This document shows, one piece after another, positions 1-5,425 of a DNA stretch of 8,499 nucleotides (the stretch's first letter is position 1; every line of letters begins with the position of its first letter). The stretch covers positions 1 to 8,499 of the forward strand of contig CAKTEB010000091.1 of the NCBI GenBank assembly GCA_934546685.1. Direction: 5' to 3'. The translations under genes and the position numbers were made by a program. Below the pieces are notes generated by a model. That model had not been told where the DNA came from. It worked only from the letters and a program-made list of their open reading frames with translations, and ran no database searches. This DNA is from an uncultured Oscillospiraceae bacterium. Its GTDB lineage: Bacteria > Bacillota > Clostridia > Oscillospirales > Oscillospiraceae.

Positions 1-1980
1 GTTCCCCTCCCCGCTGAAGCCCTCGCCAATGGTGAGCTCCACACAGCTAAGGCCCTCTACGCCGGTGTCCTGGATCTCCCCAACGGTGAGATTGTCGGCA
101 ATGGCCTCGTCCGTGGGCCGGGGCCCGTTCTCATCGCCGCCCAAATACGGCTCCACGCCCTGGCATACCTCTCCCTGGAACTCCGTGGGGAACACGAACC
201 AGGCGCTCCGCTCCGTGTCAGTGAGATGCAGGGTAAAGTCCGTGATCCGGCTGCTGAGGTCCTCCGGATATTCGGCGTAATAGCCCATATCCGCAAAGGG
301 ATTATCCTGCTGCTGATCCATCCCGCTCTCCTGCTCCTGCTCCAGCTGGCTGTCCTCCTGAACGCTTACCTCCTCGGTGGTCACCAGGGTATTGCCCCCG
401 GCCTGGCCGCCAAGGCCGTAGTTGGCCATCATATGGAGGTTGCCGGTGCCGGAGAAGCCGCTGCCGATGGTGATGGCCACGCAGCTAAGGCCGTCGATGC
501 CCGTGGGCTCCGGATCGCCGACGGAGGCGGTCTCCAGGATCATCTGGCTGGTGGGCTCCGGGCCGCCCTCGCCGCCCCGGTAGAAGTCCACGCCCTCACA
601 GGCGTTGCCGTTCCAGGTGTCCGGGTAGACGAAATACAGCGTCCGGTTCTCGTCGGTCACCTGGAAGGGGGTCTTGCCCAGTCGGCTGTCCAGGTTCTCC
701 GGGAACTGGGTATAGAAGCCAATGGCGTCCTTCAGGGACGTGAGCTGGTTCTCCTCCCGCTGGTCGATAACGTCCTGGGTCTCCAAATAGATGTTGCCGC
801 CGTTGAAGTCGTCGTTCTCATAGGTGGCCTCAATGTGCAGGTTGCCGGTGCCCCGGTAGCCCTCGCCGATGGTGAGCTCCACGCAGGCATAGCCCTTGAT
901 GCCCGCGTCCTGGGGCTCGCCCATGGTCAGGTTCTCGATGACGTTCTCATCCGTGGGCTGGGGGCCGTTGGCGTCGCCGCCGGTGTAGAGGTTCACGGCC
1001 TTCACCGGGCTGTCATTGGCGTACTTGGGATAGGCGAACCACAGGGTCCGGGTCGTATCCGTCACCACGAACTGGAAGTTGTCGATCCGGTCATCGCTGT
1101 TTTCCGGGAAGCTGGGGTAATAGCCCAGGCTGGAAATGCCCGCCTCCCGGGCTGCCGCCATCTCCTGGGCCTGTGCGATCTTGTCGCCCTGGGTCTTATA
1201 GACGACGCCCGCCGCCGCGCCGATGATCACCACCAGGCAGAGGATGGCGGCGATCCAGCGGTTCCGCCACTTTTTCCGGGAGGTCAGGTGCTCCAGCCGC
1301 TTCCGGAGCTGCTCCACGGACTGGAACCGGAGATCCGGGCTCACCATGGTGCACTTCCGAACGATCTTTCCCGCGGGATTCGGCGCTAATTCCGTGGAGG
1401 GATGCTGACCGTTTATCATGATATTCAGCAGCACGCCCATGGCATAGATGTCCGCCCGGCTGTCGGTCTGGGAAAGGCCGTACTGCTCCGGGGCCGCATA
1501 GCCCGTGGTGCCCAGCACCCGGGTGTCACTCTCCTGGCTGACCTTGTGGAACCGGGCCGCGTCATAGTCGATGAGCACGGCGGTCTTGCCGTCGATCATG
1601 ATGTTCTCCGGCTTCACGTCCCGGTGGACGATACCGTTTTGGTGGAGCAGGGTCAATGCGTCGCAGATCTGAAGCAGGATCTCCCGGCACTGGTCCACCT
1701 CCATGGAGGCCCCCTGGAGCAGGAAGGACAGGTTATCGCCGGGGATATACTCCTCCAGCACCGTCAGCTCCCCGGTCTCGCCGCGAACCTCCAAAATCCG
1801 GGGCAGATTGGGGCTCCGGAGCTCCATGAGCTTCTCATAGACCTCCCGCTCCCCAGGCACCCGCCGGAGCACATACCGGCTCTCGCCCCGCACCAGGTAG
1901 ACCTGGCTTTTTTCCGACTCCTTCAGGACCCGCTCCAGCTCCAGTGTCCCGTGGGTCTCCGACTCGTAAGGAAATTTCAT
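1..1980 (-). CDS. Membrane-anchored Ser/Thr protein kinase with extracytoplasmic repeats (3' end outside window)
   Basis: The frame is open for 660 codons from ATG 1980 to the left edge, with AGGGTGAG just upstream as ribosome binding site. Residues 10-235 form a Hanks-type kinase domain: catalytic loop HRDVKPEN at 119-126, DYD in place of DFG at 138-140, and the APE motif at 163-165. The N-lobe is unusual. The strand that should carry the ATP-contacting lysine reads YVLRR (36-40), with arginine at the expected site, and the glycine-rich loop is poor. A basic stretch (RKKWRNR) precedes one transmembrane helix (about 242-260), so the kinase should be cytoplasmic. Outside, three related segments begin near 285, 420 and 565; the third is cut by the window edge. 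By architecture it resembles one-TM bacterial sensor kinases such as PrkC, but the repeats are not PASTA domains. Its substrate is unknown. The divergent HTH gene is the obvious candidate partner (inference). Confidence 0.92.
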   Translation of the reverse strand, partial: MKFPYESETHGTLELERVLKESEKSQVYLVRGESRYVLRRVPGEREVYEKLMELRSPNLPRILEVRGETGELTVLEEYIPGDNLSFLLQGASMEVDQCREILLQICDALTLLHQNGIVHRDVKPENIMIDGKTAVLIDYDAARFHKVSQESDTRVLGTTGYAAPEQYGLSQTDSRADIYAMGVLLNIMINGQHPSTELAPNPAGKIVRKCTMVSPDLRFQSVEQLRKRLEHLTSRKKWRNRWIAAILCLVVIIGAAAGVVYKTQGDKIAQAQEMAAAREAGISSLGYYPSFPENSDDRIDNFQFVVTDTTRTLWFAYPKYANDSPVKAVNLYTGGDANGPQPTDENVIENLTMGEPQDAGIKGYACVELTIGEGYRGTGNLHIEATYENDDFNGGNIYLETQDVIDQREENQLTSLKDAIGFYTQFPENLDSRLGKTPFQVTDENRTLYFVYPDTWNGNACEGVDFYRGGEGGPEPTSQMILETASVGDPEPTGIDGLSCVAITIGSGFSGTGNLHMMANYGLGGQAGGNTLVTTEEVSVQEDSQLEQEQESGMDQQQDNPFADMGYYAEYPEDLSSRITDFTLHLTDTERSAWFVFPTEFQGEVCQGVEPYLGGDENGPRPTDEAIADNLTVGEIQDTGVEGLSCVELTIGEGFSGEGN
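131..1128 (-). repeat. Triplicated extracytoplasmic repeat encoded in the kinase gene
   Basis: Three related protein segments start at about residues 285, 420 and 565, spaced 135 and 145 residues apart. Each opens with a G(Y/F)Y..(F/Y)PE motif, followed by a (V/L)TD...R...F.(Y/F)P strand and a YxGGxxxGPxPT turn. Each then has a G(I/V)xGxxCVxxTIGxGxxGxGN block. Copies 1 and 3 are closest in the GPxPTDE...NLTxGE part; copy 2 has diverged there. Copies 2 and 3 hold two cysteines each (461/500 and 606/646), while copy 1 keeps only the second (366). An acidic Gln/Glu-rich linker (about 541-560) separates copies 2 and 3. The third copy continues beyond the left edge. I do not recognise the fold. 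Confidence 0.8.
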
Positions 1981-1995
1981 TTTCTCACCCTTTAC

Positions 1996-2010
1996 TATGC
2001 AGCTTGCATA
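1996..2010. promoter_or_regulatory. 15-bp dyad TATGCA-GCT-TGCATA, candidate operator
   Basis: The 6-bp arms are perfect, around a 3-bp centre. The site lies directly upstream of the kinase ribosome binding site on one side and abuts the -35 of the HTH promoter on the other. A protein bound here could affect both divergent genes. The operator role is inferred from symmetry and position only. Confidence 0.45.
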
Positions 2011-2039
2011 TTGTTTTTGGGTTTCCAGTCTGCGATAAT
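2011..2039 (+). promoter_or_regulatory. Candidate sigma-A promoter of the HTH gene
   Basis: TTGTTT (2011-2016) is followed by a 17-bp spacer and GATAAT (2034-2039). TG at 2031-2032 gives an extended -10. The predicted start of transcription is near 2046, leaving a leader of about 90 bases. A second perfect dyad, ATAATA-G-TATTAT (2035-2047), covers the -10 and the start site. No equally good minus-strand promoter for the kinase is visible in this gap. Confidence 0.5.
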
Positions 2040-2048
2040 AGTATTATT

Positions 2049-2080
2049 GAGGCAGCGCCGCAGAAATGTGGCATTGCCTC
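2049..2080 (+). other. Imperfect hairpin in the leader of the HTH gene
   Basis: GAGGCA (2049-2054) pairs with TGCCTC (2075-2080). After a two-base mismatch, GCC (2057-2059) pairs with GGC (2070-2072). The hairpin would form at the very 5' end of the predicted transcript. There is no T-tract, so it is not a terminator; it could affect mRNA stability or bind a regulator. The role is not established. Confidence 0.35.
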
Positions 2081-2134
2081 GGGGCTTATTTCAGTCCCAC
2101 ATCCAGAAAATTTTCAAGAGGGGCAGTGGTCGAA

Positions 2135-2557
2135 ATGAAGAAGAACACCAACGATCTCCGGCAAGAGATCGCAGAAGCGGAGGATCTCTCAAAATTCCTG
2201 CGCTCCAATCAGGAGAACTTCGTCAATAACGACATTCCCACCGCCCTGAGCGAGCTCATGAAGGAGAAGGGCCTCACCAAATCCATGGTGGCCAAGCAGG
2301 CCTACATCAGCGAGGTGTACCTGCATCAGATCTTCTCCGGCCGCCGGAAGCCCTCCCGGGACAGAATGCTCTGCATCCTCATCGGCATGGGCGCCAACTT
2401 GGAGGAAATACAAAGGATCCTGCACCAGTGCGGCTTCAGCCAGCTCTACGCCCACAACCGCCGGGACGCCATTCTGCTCTATGGCATCCTGCACCAGCTG
2501 CCCCTGCAGGAGATCAACGATCAGCTGTTCCAGCAGGAGGCCAACACCATCTTTTAA
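2135..2557 (+). CDS. Helix-turn-helix (XRE-like) regulator divergent from the kinase
   Basis: This encodes 140 residues from ATG 2135, with the ribosome binding site AGAGGGG at 2118-2124. The same frame can be opened 23 codons earlier at ATG 2066, but that ATG lies inside the leader hairpin and lacks a good ribosome binding site. Residues 1-25 are charged and probably helical. Residues 35-85 form an XRE-type HTH: ALSELMKEKGLTKSMVAKQA, then SEVYLHQIFSGRRKPSRDRM. The C-terminal part (95-140) is helical with a conserved-looking RRDAILLYGILH stretch. There is no membrane segment, so it should be a cytoplasmic DNA-binding protein. It probably acts on its own promoter and on the kinase gene (inference from the shared 150-bp gap and its dyads). 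Several Ser/Thr residues in and near the HTH could be kinase targets, but nothing in the sequence proves this. Confidence 0.85.
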   Translation: MKKNTNDLRQEIAEAEDLSKFLRSNQENFVNNDIPTALSELMKEKGLTKSMVAKQAYISEVYLHQIFSGRRKPSRDRMLCILIGMGANLEEIQRILHQCGFSQLYAHNRRDAILLYGILHQLPLQEINDQLFQQEANTIF

Positions 2558-2591
2558 TTCTCTGCTGCATAAACGTATCACAGCACCGGAA

Positions 2592-2624
2592 CAGGCAATG
2601 CCAGCTGATTCCTGGCATTGTCTG
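2592..2624 (+). terminator. Strong inverted repeat after the HTH gene, probable terminator
   Basis: A 13-bp stem with a single G-T wobble (CAGGCAATGCCAG / CTGGCATTGTCTG) surrounds a 7-base loop, 35 bases after the HTH stop codon. The sequence that follows is T-rich but interrupted, so termination may be weak or depend on another factor. The rest of 2558-2706 is A+T-rich. It contains an 8-bp direct repeat TTCTATGA (2682 and 2693) and no gene. Confidence 0.45.
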
Positions 2625-2706
2625 CGTACCCTTTGTAATTTTAACAGCTCTTCCGCAATTTTTCAATGCATTTCTAACTAATTCTATGATATTTCTATGA
2701 GAAGCC

Positions 2707-2820
2707 TCAGTCCTCGTCCAGCTCCTCCCATGCCTCCCGCTCGTTGTCGGCGGAGAACAGGAACTGTCCCCGGTTGTCGTATACCTCCACATGACCTCTT
2801 ACGTTCCGAAATTCATACAT
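2707..2820 (-). CDS. 37-residue hypothetical protein
   Basis: ATG 2820 to TGA 2707-2709 encodes 37 residues, starting MYEFRNVRGHVEVYDNRG and ending EEWEEL-type acidic (EAWEELDED). It is preceded by the purine-rich ribosome binding site GAGGAAAGGGG and by a good extended -10, which is why I call it a gene. The N-terminal half has the alternating pattern of a beta hairpin (HVEVYDNRGQFLFSA). The C-terminal half is an acidic helix (NEREAWEELDED). It has no signal peptide and no membrane segment. I recognise no family with certainty; short proteins with a similar hairpin-plus-helix pattern occur as hypotheticals in Clostridia. It converges on the HTH gene and diverges from the HD-domain gene, so it should be a single-gene transcript. 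Confidence 0.6.
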   Translation of the reverse strand: MYEFRNVRGHVEVYDNRGQFLFSADNEREAWEELDED

Positions 2821-2863
2821 GGCAAAAGCCCCTTTCCTCTGGCGTTTCTTTCATTGTGACTAC

Positions 2864-2890
2864 AGTATACCAGAGGTAATATACCAATAA
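2864..2890 (-). promoter_or_regulatory. Candidate promoter of the 37-residue gene
   Basis: On the minus strand, TTATTG (2890-2885) and TATACT (2869-2864) are 15 bp apart. A TG one base before the -10 makes it an extended -10, which can offset the short spacer. The start of transcription would fall near 2857, about 37 bases upstream of the ATG. TATACCA occurs twice in the region on the plus strand (2866-2872 and 2880-2886). Confidence 0.45.
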
Positions 2891-2946
2891 CGGTACTTTC
2901 CTGAATGTTTAATTTTGAAGATTCTATAAAGTTTCGCCTCCCTGTC

Positions 2947-2975
2947 TTGCTCCGCTCCGGCCCCTGTGCTAGAAT
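2947..2975 (+). promoter_or_regulatory. Candidate sigma-A promoter of the HD-domain gene
   Basis: TTGCTC (2947-2952), a 17-bp spacer and TAGAAT (2970-2975), with TG at 2967-2968 as an extended -10. The predicted start near 2982 leaves a leader of only about 23 bases, which holds the AGGAGG ribosome binding site (2990-2995). Confidence 0.5.
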
Positions 2976-3004
2976 AGCGGCAATGGATCAGGAGGCGTTT
3001 TTGT

Positions 3005-3523
3005 TTGCGCAGTTATCATCTTCTCAAATCTCTGTCCCGGGAGCTCTCTCCCCTTTTGGAGTTCTCCCGGCTGCCCCAGTGCCAGGAGTATCTCCAGCAC
3101 GGGGATACCACGGTGCTGCTCCACTGCGTGGCCGTGGCCTATTTCAGCCTGTGGCTGATCCGCAGGCTGCACCTTCGCTGCAATGAAAGATCACTGGTTC
3201 GGGGCGCGCTGCTCCACGACTATTTTCTCTACGACTGGCACGACCCGGATCCCTCCCATCGGCTCCACGGCTTCCACCATCCCGCCCGGGCCCTGAAAAA
3301 CGCCCAGCACGACATGGAGCTGACGCCCCTGGAGCAGGATATCATCGTCCACCATATGTTTCCCCTGACCCCCTTCCCGCCCAGGAGCCGGGAGGCCATG
3401 GTGGTCTGCCTGGTGGACAAGGGCTGCGGCCTCTACGAGACCCTGGGCCGGGGCACCTATCCGGGCCTCCGGCGGCTCATGACCTATCAGTATAAGCGGA
3501 TCTCCGCAAAGCAAACGGACTGA
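3005..3523 (+). CDS. HD-domain (HDc-type) phosphohydrolase-like protein
   Basis: This encodes 172 residues from TTG 3005. TTG is chosen because a full AGGAGG lies at 2990-2995 with a 9-base gap, and no ATG or GTG in this frame is placed as well. The metal-binding signature of the HD superfamily is present in order: H40 (LLHCVAVAY), H71-D72 (ALLHDYFLYDWHD), H91/H92 (HGFHHPA), H116/H117 (VHHMFP) and D138 (CLVDKG). Members of this superfamily hydrolyse phosphate esters, often of nucleotides, using one or two metal ions. The substrate of this one cannot be told from the sequence. The second HD-like motif in YDWHDPD and the paired histidines agree with the soluble HDIG-like family common in Clostridia. 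There is no membrane segment. It stands alone, with its own promoter and terminator, between a small gene and the convergent spoIIA operon. Confidence 0.85.
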   Translation: MRSYHLLKSLSRELSPLLEFSRLPQCQEYLQHGDTTVLLHCVAVAYFSLWLIRRLHLRCNERSLVRGALLHDYFLYDWHDPDPSHRLHGFHHPARALKNAQHDMELTPLEQDIIVHHMFPLTPFPPRSREAMVVCLVDKGCGLYETLGRGTYPGLRRLMTYQYKRISAKQTD

Positions 3524-3550
3524 ATGGCATTCCACTCAGTCCGTTTTGTT
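3515..3550 (+). terminator. Hairpin terminator shared by the HD gene and sigF
   Basis: The 9-bp arms ACGGACTGA (3515-3523) and TCAGTCCGT (3536-3544) are perfect, and an inner TGG/CCA extends the stem. On the plus strand TTTTGTTATT follows, giving a clear intrinsic terminator. The left arm includes the HD stop codon. On the minus strand the hairpin begins 4 bases after the sigF stop codon and is followed by TTTGCTTT, so it probably ends both convergent transcripts. Confidence 0.85.
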
Positions 3551-4250
3551 ATTCCTTCAGGAGCTCCCGCAGGGCCCCCAGCGCCTTTCGCTCCAGCCGG
3601 CTCACCTGCACCTGGCTGACCCCCAGCACCTGGGCGGTCTTGTCCTGGGTCATGCCCCGGAAGTAGCGCATGGAGATGATGGCCCTCTGCCTGGGCTCCA
3701 GCTGGGAGATGGCGTCCCGGAGAGCCACGGCCTCCAGGATCCGATCCGTATCGTTGACCCCGGGCAGCAGCTGCTCCAGGCTGGCCCCATCCTCCCCCGC
3801 CGGGCGCTGGAGGGAATCCGTGGGCAGCATGGCCGTCTCGATGACCGCGATCTCCTGGACCGTCAGCCCCGCGGCCTCCGCCAGCTCTGAGAGCTTCGGC
3901 TCCCGGCCCAGCTCCAGGGTCAGCCGGGAGCGGATATTCCGGAGGGCTGTGGCCTGCTCTTTTATGGTGCGGCTGACCTTCACGGCCCCGTCGTCCCGGA
4001 GAAACCGGCGGATCTCCCCGGCGATCTTGGGCACCGCGTAGGTGGAGAACTGGGTGCCGAAGGCCGGGTCAAAGCCGTCGATGGCCTTGAGGAACCCCAG
4101 GCAGCCCAGCTGATACAGGTCGTCGGGCTCCGCGCCCCGGCCGTAAAACCGGCGCACCACGCTCCAGATGAGCCCGGCGTTCTCCGTCAGCAGCCGCTCC
4201 CGGGCCGACCTGTCGCCGCTTTTCGCCTGATCCAGCAGGGCGGCAGTCAC
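3549..4250 (-). CDS. sigF: Sporulation sigma factor sigma-F (SpoIIAC)
   Basis: Sigma-F is the first forespore-specific sigma factor; it directs RNA polymerase to early forespore genes. The protein has 233 residues, close to the family's usual 230-255. Region 2 includes DDLYQLGCLGFLKAIDGFD (43-61) and the -10-recognition segment FSTYAVPKIAGEIRRFLRDD (68-87). Region 3 spans about 92-145. Region 4 ends in the helix-turn-helix VLGVSQVQVSRLERKALGAL (208-227). Sigma-G is very similar in sequence, but the position directly after spoIIAA and spoIIAB identifies sigma-F. It starts at GTG 4250, and GTGA overlaps the spoIIAB stop by 4 bases, so translation is probably coupled. SpoIIAB binds and silences this protein until SpoIIAA is dephosphorylated. 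Confidence 0.97.
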   Translation of the reverse strand: MTAALLDQAKSGDRSARERLLTENAGLIWSVVRRFYGRGAEPDDLYQLGCLGFLKAIDGFDPAFGTQFSTYAVPKIAGEIRRFLRDDGAVKVSRTIKEQATALRNIRSRLTLELGREPKLSELAEAAGLTVQEIAVIETAMLPTDSLQRPAGEDGASLEQLLPGVNDTDRILEAVALRDAISQLEPRQRAIISMRYFRGMTQDKTAQVLGVSQVQVSRLERKALGALRELLKE

Positions 4251-4681
4251 CGGCCCCCGGCTCCCAGCTTCCGGGTCATGGTGACGGTGGTGCCCGCTCC
4301 CGGCTGGCTCGTCACCTGGAGGGAGGACATGAATTTCTCCATGATGGTGAAGCCCATGCCGCTGCGCTCCGCTCCCCCGGTGGTGAACATGGGCTCCCGG
4401 GCCGCCCGGACGTCGGGGATGCCCACCCCCTGATCCCGGATCTCCAGCTCTAACGTCCGATCCTCATAGAGCCCGCACCGGAGGAAGATCTTTCCCGGCC
4501 CCTGGGGATAGGCATGGACGATGCAGTTGGTCACCGCCTCGCTGACGGCGGTCTTTATGTCGCTGAGCTCCTCCAGGGTGGGATCCAGCTCCGACACAAA
4601 GGCTCCCACCGCCGCCCGGGCAAAGGCCTCGTTGCAGCTGCGGCCCGTAAATTCCATGGTCAGCTCGTTTTCCGGCTTCAT
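4247..4681 (-). CDS. spoIIAB: Anti-sigma-F factor and SpoIIAA kinase SpoIIAB
   Basis: This is a dimeric protein kinase of the GHKL ATPase family. It holds sigma-F inactive when ATP is bound and phosphorylates SpoIIAA. The 144 residues match the family length. The N box is EAVTNCIVHAY (48-58), the G1 box is RDQGVGIPD (82-90), and the ATP-lid/G2 segment is ERSGMGFTIMEKFM (105-118). R106 corresponds to the arginine known in Bacillus subtilis SpoIIAB to contact both sigma-F and SpoIIAA. ATG 4681 overlaps the spoIIAA stop codon (ATGA), and its own stop overlaps the sigF start, so the three proteins are probably made in linked amounts. No key residue looks altered. Confidence 0.97.
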   Translation of the reverse strand: MKPENELTMEFTGRSCNEAFARAAVGAFVSELDPTLEELSDIKTAVSEAVTNCIVHAYPQGPGKIFLRCGLYEDRTLELEIRDQGVGIPDVRAAREPMFTTGGAERSGMGFTIMEKFMSSLQVTSQPGAGTTVTMTRKLGAGGR

Positions 4682-4998
4682 GCTTTTGCCTCCCCTCTGA
4701 TCTCCGCGATCTGGCGGATCCCCGCCGCCTCAAATACCCGCATGGGCTGGCTTTGCACGTTGGTGATGCAGAGGCTGCCCCCCAGCTGGCGCATTTTCCT
4801 GACCCCCGCCACCACAATGGCGATGCCTGAGGAGTCCATAAAGCTCACGTCCCGGAAGTCGAGAATACACCGCCGGGGCAGATAGGCGTCCAGCTTTTCG
4901 CCGATGGTCTTCATGGCGTGCCGGGCCTCATGATGGTCGATCTCCCCGGACAGGGTAATGGTGATTTCCTTGTCCTGGAGAAAGCTTCGGATGTACAT
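4678..4998 (-). CDS. spoIIAA: Anti-anti-sigma factor SpoIIAA
   Basis: A small STAS-domain protein; when unphosphorylated it displaces sigma-F from SpoIIAB. From ATG 4998 it has 106 residues: GEIDHHEARHAM (18-29), then the phosphorylation loop FMDSSGIA (53-60). S56 matches Ser58 of B. subtilis SpoIIAA. The start is a choice. ATG 5013 in the same frame (111 residues) also has GGAG upstream, but the candidate promoter would start transcription near 5019, downstream of that GGAG. ATG 4998 keeps its GGGGGAA (5010-5004) inside the transcript and fits the usual short N-terminus of clostridial SpoIIAA. An extension to TTG 5058 would run through a G+C-rich hairpin and is unlikely. It is the first gene of the spoIIA operon. 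Confidence 0.95.
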   Translation of the reverse strand: MYIRSFLQDKEITITLSGEIDHHEARHAMKTIGEKLDAYLPRRCILDFRDVSFMDSSGIAIVVAGVRKMRQLGGSLCITNVQSQPMRVFEAAGIRQIAEIRGEAKA

Positions 4999-5025
4999 AT
5001 CTGGTTCCCCCATCTGTTTTTCTCC

Positions 5026-5058
5026 ATCATAGCAGAAAGCCCGCGCGGATCCTGTCAA
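5026..5058 (-). promoter_or_regulatory. Candidate spoIIA promoter with a Spo0A-box-like site
   Basis: On the minus strand TTGACA (5058-5053) and TATGAT (5031-5026) are separated by 21 bp. That is too long for a plain sigma-A promoter, but resembles the Spo0A-activated sigma-A promoters spoIIG and spoIIE of B. subtilis, which have spacers of 21-22 bp. TGTCAAA on the plus strand (5053-5059) matches the core of the Spo0A box (TGTCRAA) and overlaps the -35, as in those promoters. In B. subtilis, however, spoIIA itself uses sigma-H; no complete sigma-H promoter was found here. The call is inference. Confidence 0.4.
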
Positions 5059-5077
5059 AACAGCGGACCCGCGCGGG
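5040..5077 (-). terminator. G+C-rich hairpin between the toxin gene and spoIIAA
   Basis: A 13-bp stem with one mismatch (outer 9 bp perfect: CCCGCGCGG / CCGCGCGGG) encloses a 12-base loop. It starts 21 bases after the toxin stop codon. On the minus strand it is followed by GCTTTCTG, so it may end the toxin-antitoxin transcript, though the T-tract is poor. The TTGACA of the candidate spoIIA promoter lies across the loop edge. Confidence 0.5.
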
Positions 5078-5098
5078 AAAATTCCTGTTATATTCTTT

Positions 5099-5425
5099 TC
5101 ACTGCGTCATAGACGCGTTCCGCAAGTCACGGCCTGTGTAAACAATACGGTCTATGGTAACGCTTTTTTCTTCCTGGCAGACCTCATAGATTACCGCATA
5201 GCGATCCACCAGTAATCTGCGAACCGGCTGGCCATCCCAATCCGGCAGTTGGACAATTGGACATCTCAGCGGCATCTCATCAAGCGCTCGGATTTCCTGT
5301 CGAATACGTCTAATCTGCTTCACTGCGGTATCAGGCGCTTGCAGCGTCCATGCGATATAGGTATAAATCTCACGGATATCATCCAACGCTCTGGGTGCAT
5401 AATTCACCCGATAGGTGCCGTTCAT
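5099..5425 (-). CDS. Type II toxin, RelE/ParE family
   Basis: This encodes 108 residues from ATG 5425, which overlaps the antitoxin stop (ATGA). The N-terminal pattern YAPRALDDIREIYTYIAWTL (7-26) is typical of the helical start of RelE/ParE toxins. Helix 2 follows (AVKQIRRIRQEIRALDEMP), and then the beta-sheet core QPVRRLLVDRYAVIYEV ending in IDRIVYTGRDL. RelE-type members cut mRNA on the ribosome; ParE-type members poison DNA gyrase. The sequence alone does not decide between them, though the YTGRDL ending resembles the R..YGRRD-type end of ParE-like proteins. The gene has visibly more A/T at third positions than spoIIA and folC on either side. It should be neutralised by the antitoxin made from the same transcript. 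Confidence 0.87.
   Translation of the reverse strand: MNGTYRVNYAPRALDDIREIYTYIAWTLQAPDTAVKQIRRIRQEIRALDEMPLRCPIVQLPDWDGQPVRRLLVDRYAVIYEVCQEEKSVTIDRIVYTGRDLRNASMTQ

Noticed and set aside
226..1389. Long plus-strand open frame of 387 codons over the kinase gene
   Set aside because: It is antisense to a frame with clear kinase motifs and repeats. Its own translation is low-complexity Leu/Ala/Val/Gly and has no ribosome binding site; open antisense frames are expected in G+C-rich DNA.
2066..2134. Earlier ATG for the HTH gene
   Set aside because: It lies within the leader hairpin and lacks a good ribosome binding site, while ATG 2135 has AGAGGGG at proper distance.
1402..2229. Plus-strand open frame of 275 codons
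   Set aside because: It is antisense to the kinase N-terminal half and runs out of frame into the HTH gene; no family features are seen.
2189..2581. Minus-strand frame of 130 codons
   Set aside because: It is antisense to the HTH gene, which has promoter, ribosome binding site and a recognisable domain.
3191..3535. Minus-strand frame of 114 codons
   Set aside because: It is antisense to the HD-domain gene, whose metal ligands are all in order on the plus strand; it would also begin inside the shared terminator.
5014..5058. Longer SpoIIAA starting at TTG 5058
   Set aside because: The extra residues have no family likeness and the region holds the hairpin and candidate promoter.
5081..5090. 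AGGAATT on the minus strand as a sigma-H -35 for spoIIA
   Set aside because: The -35 core fits, but no GAAT-type -10 follows at the proper distance.
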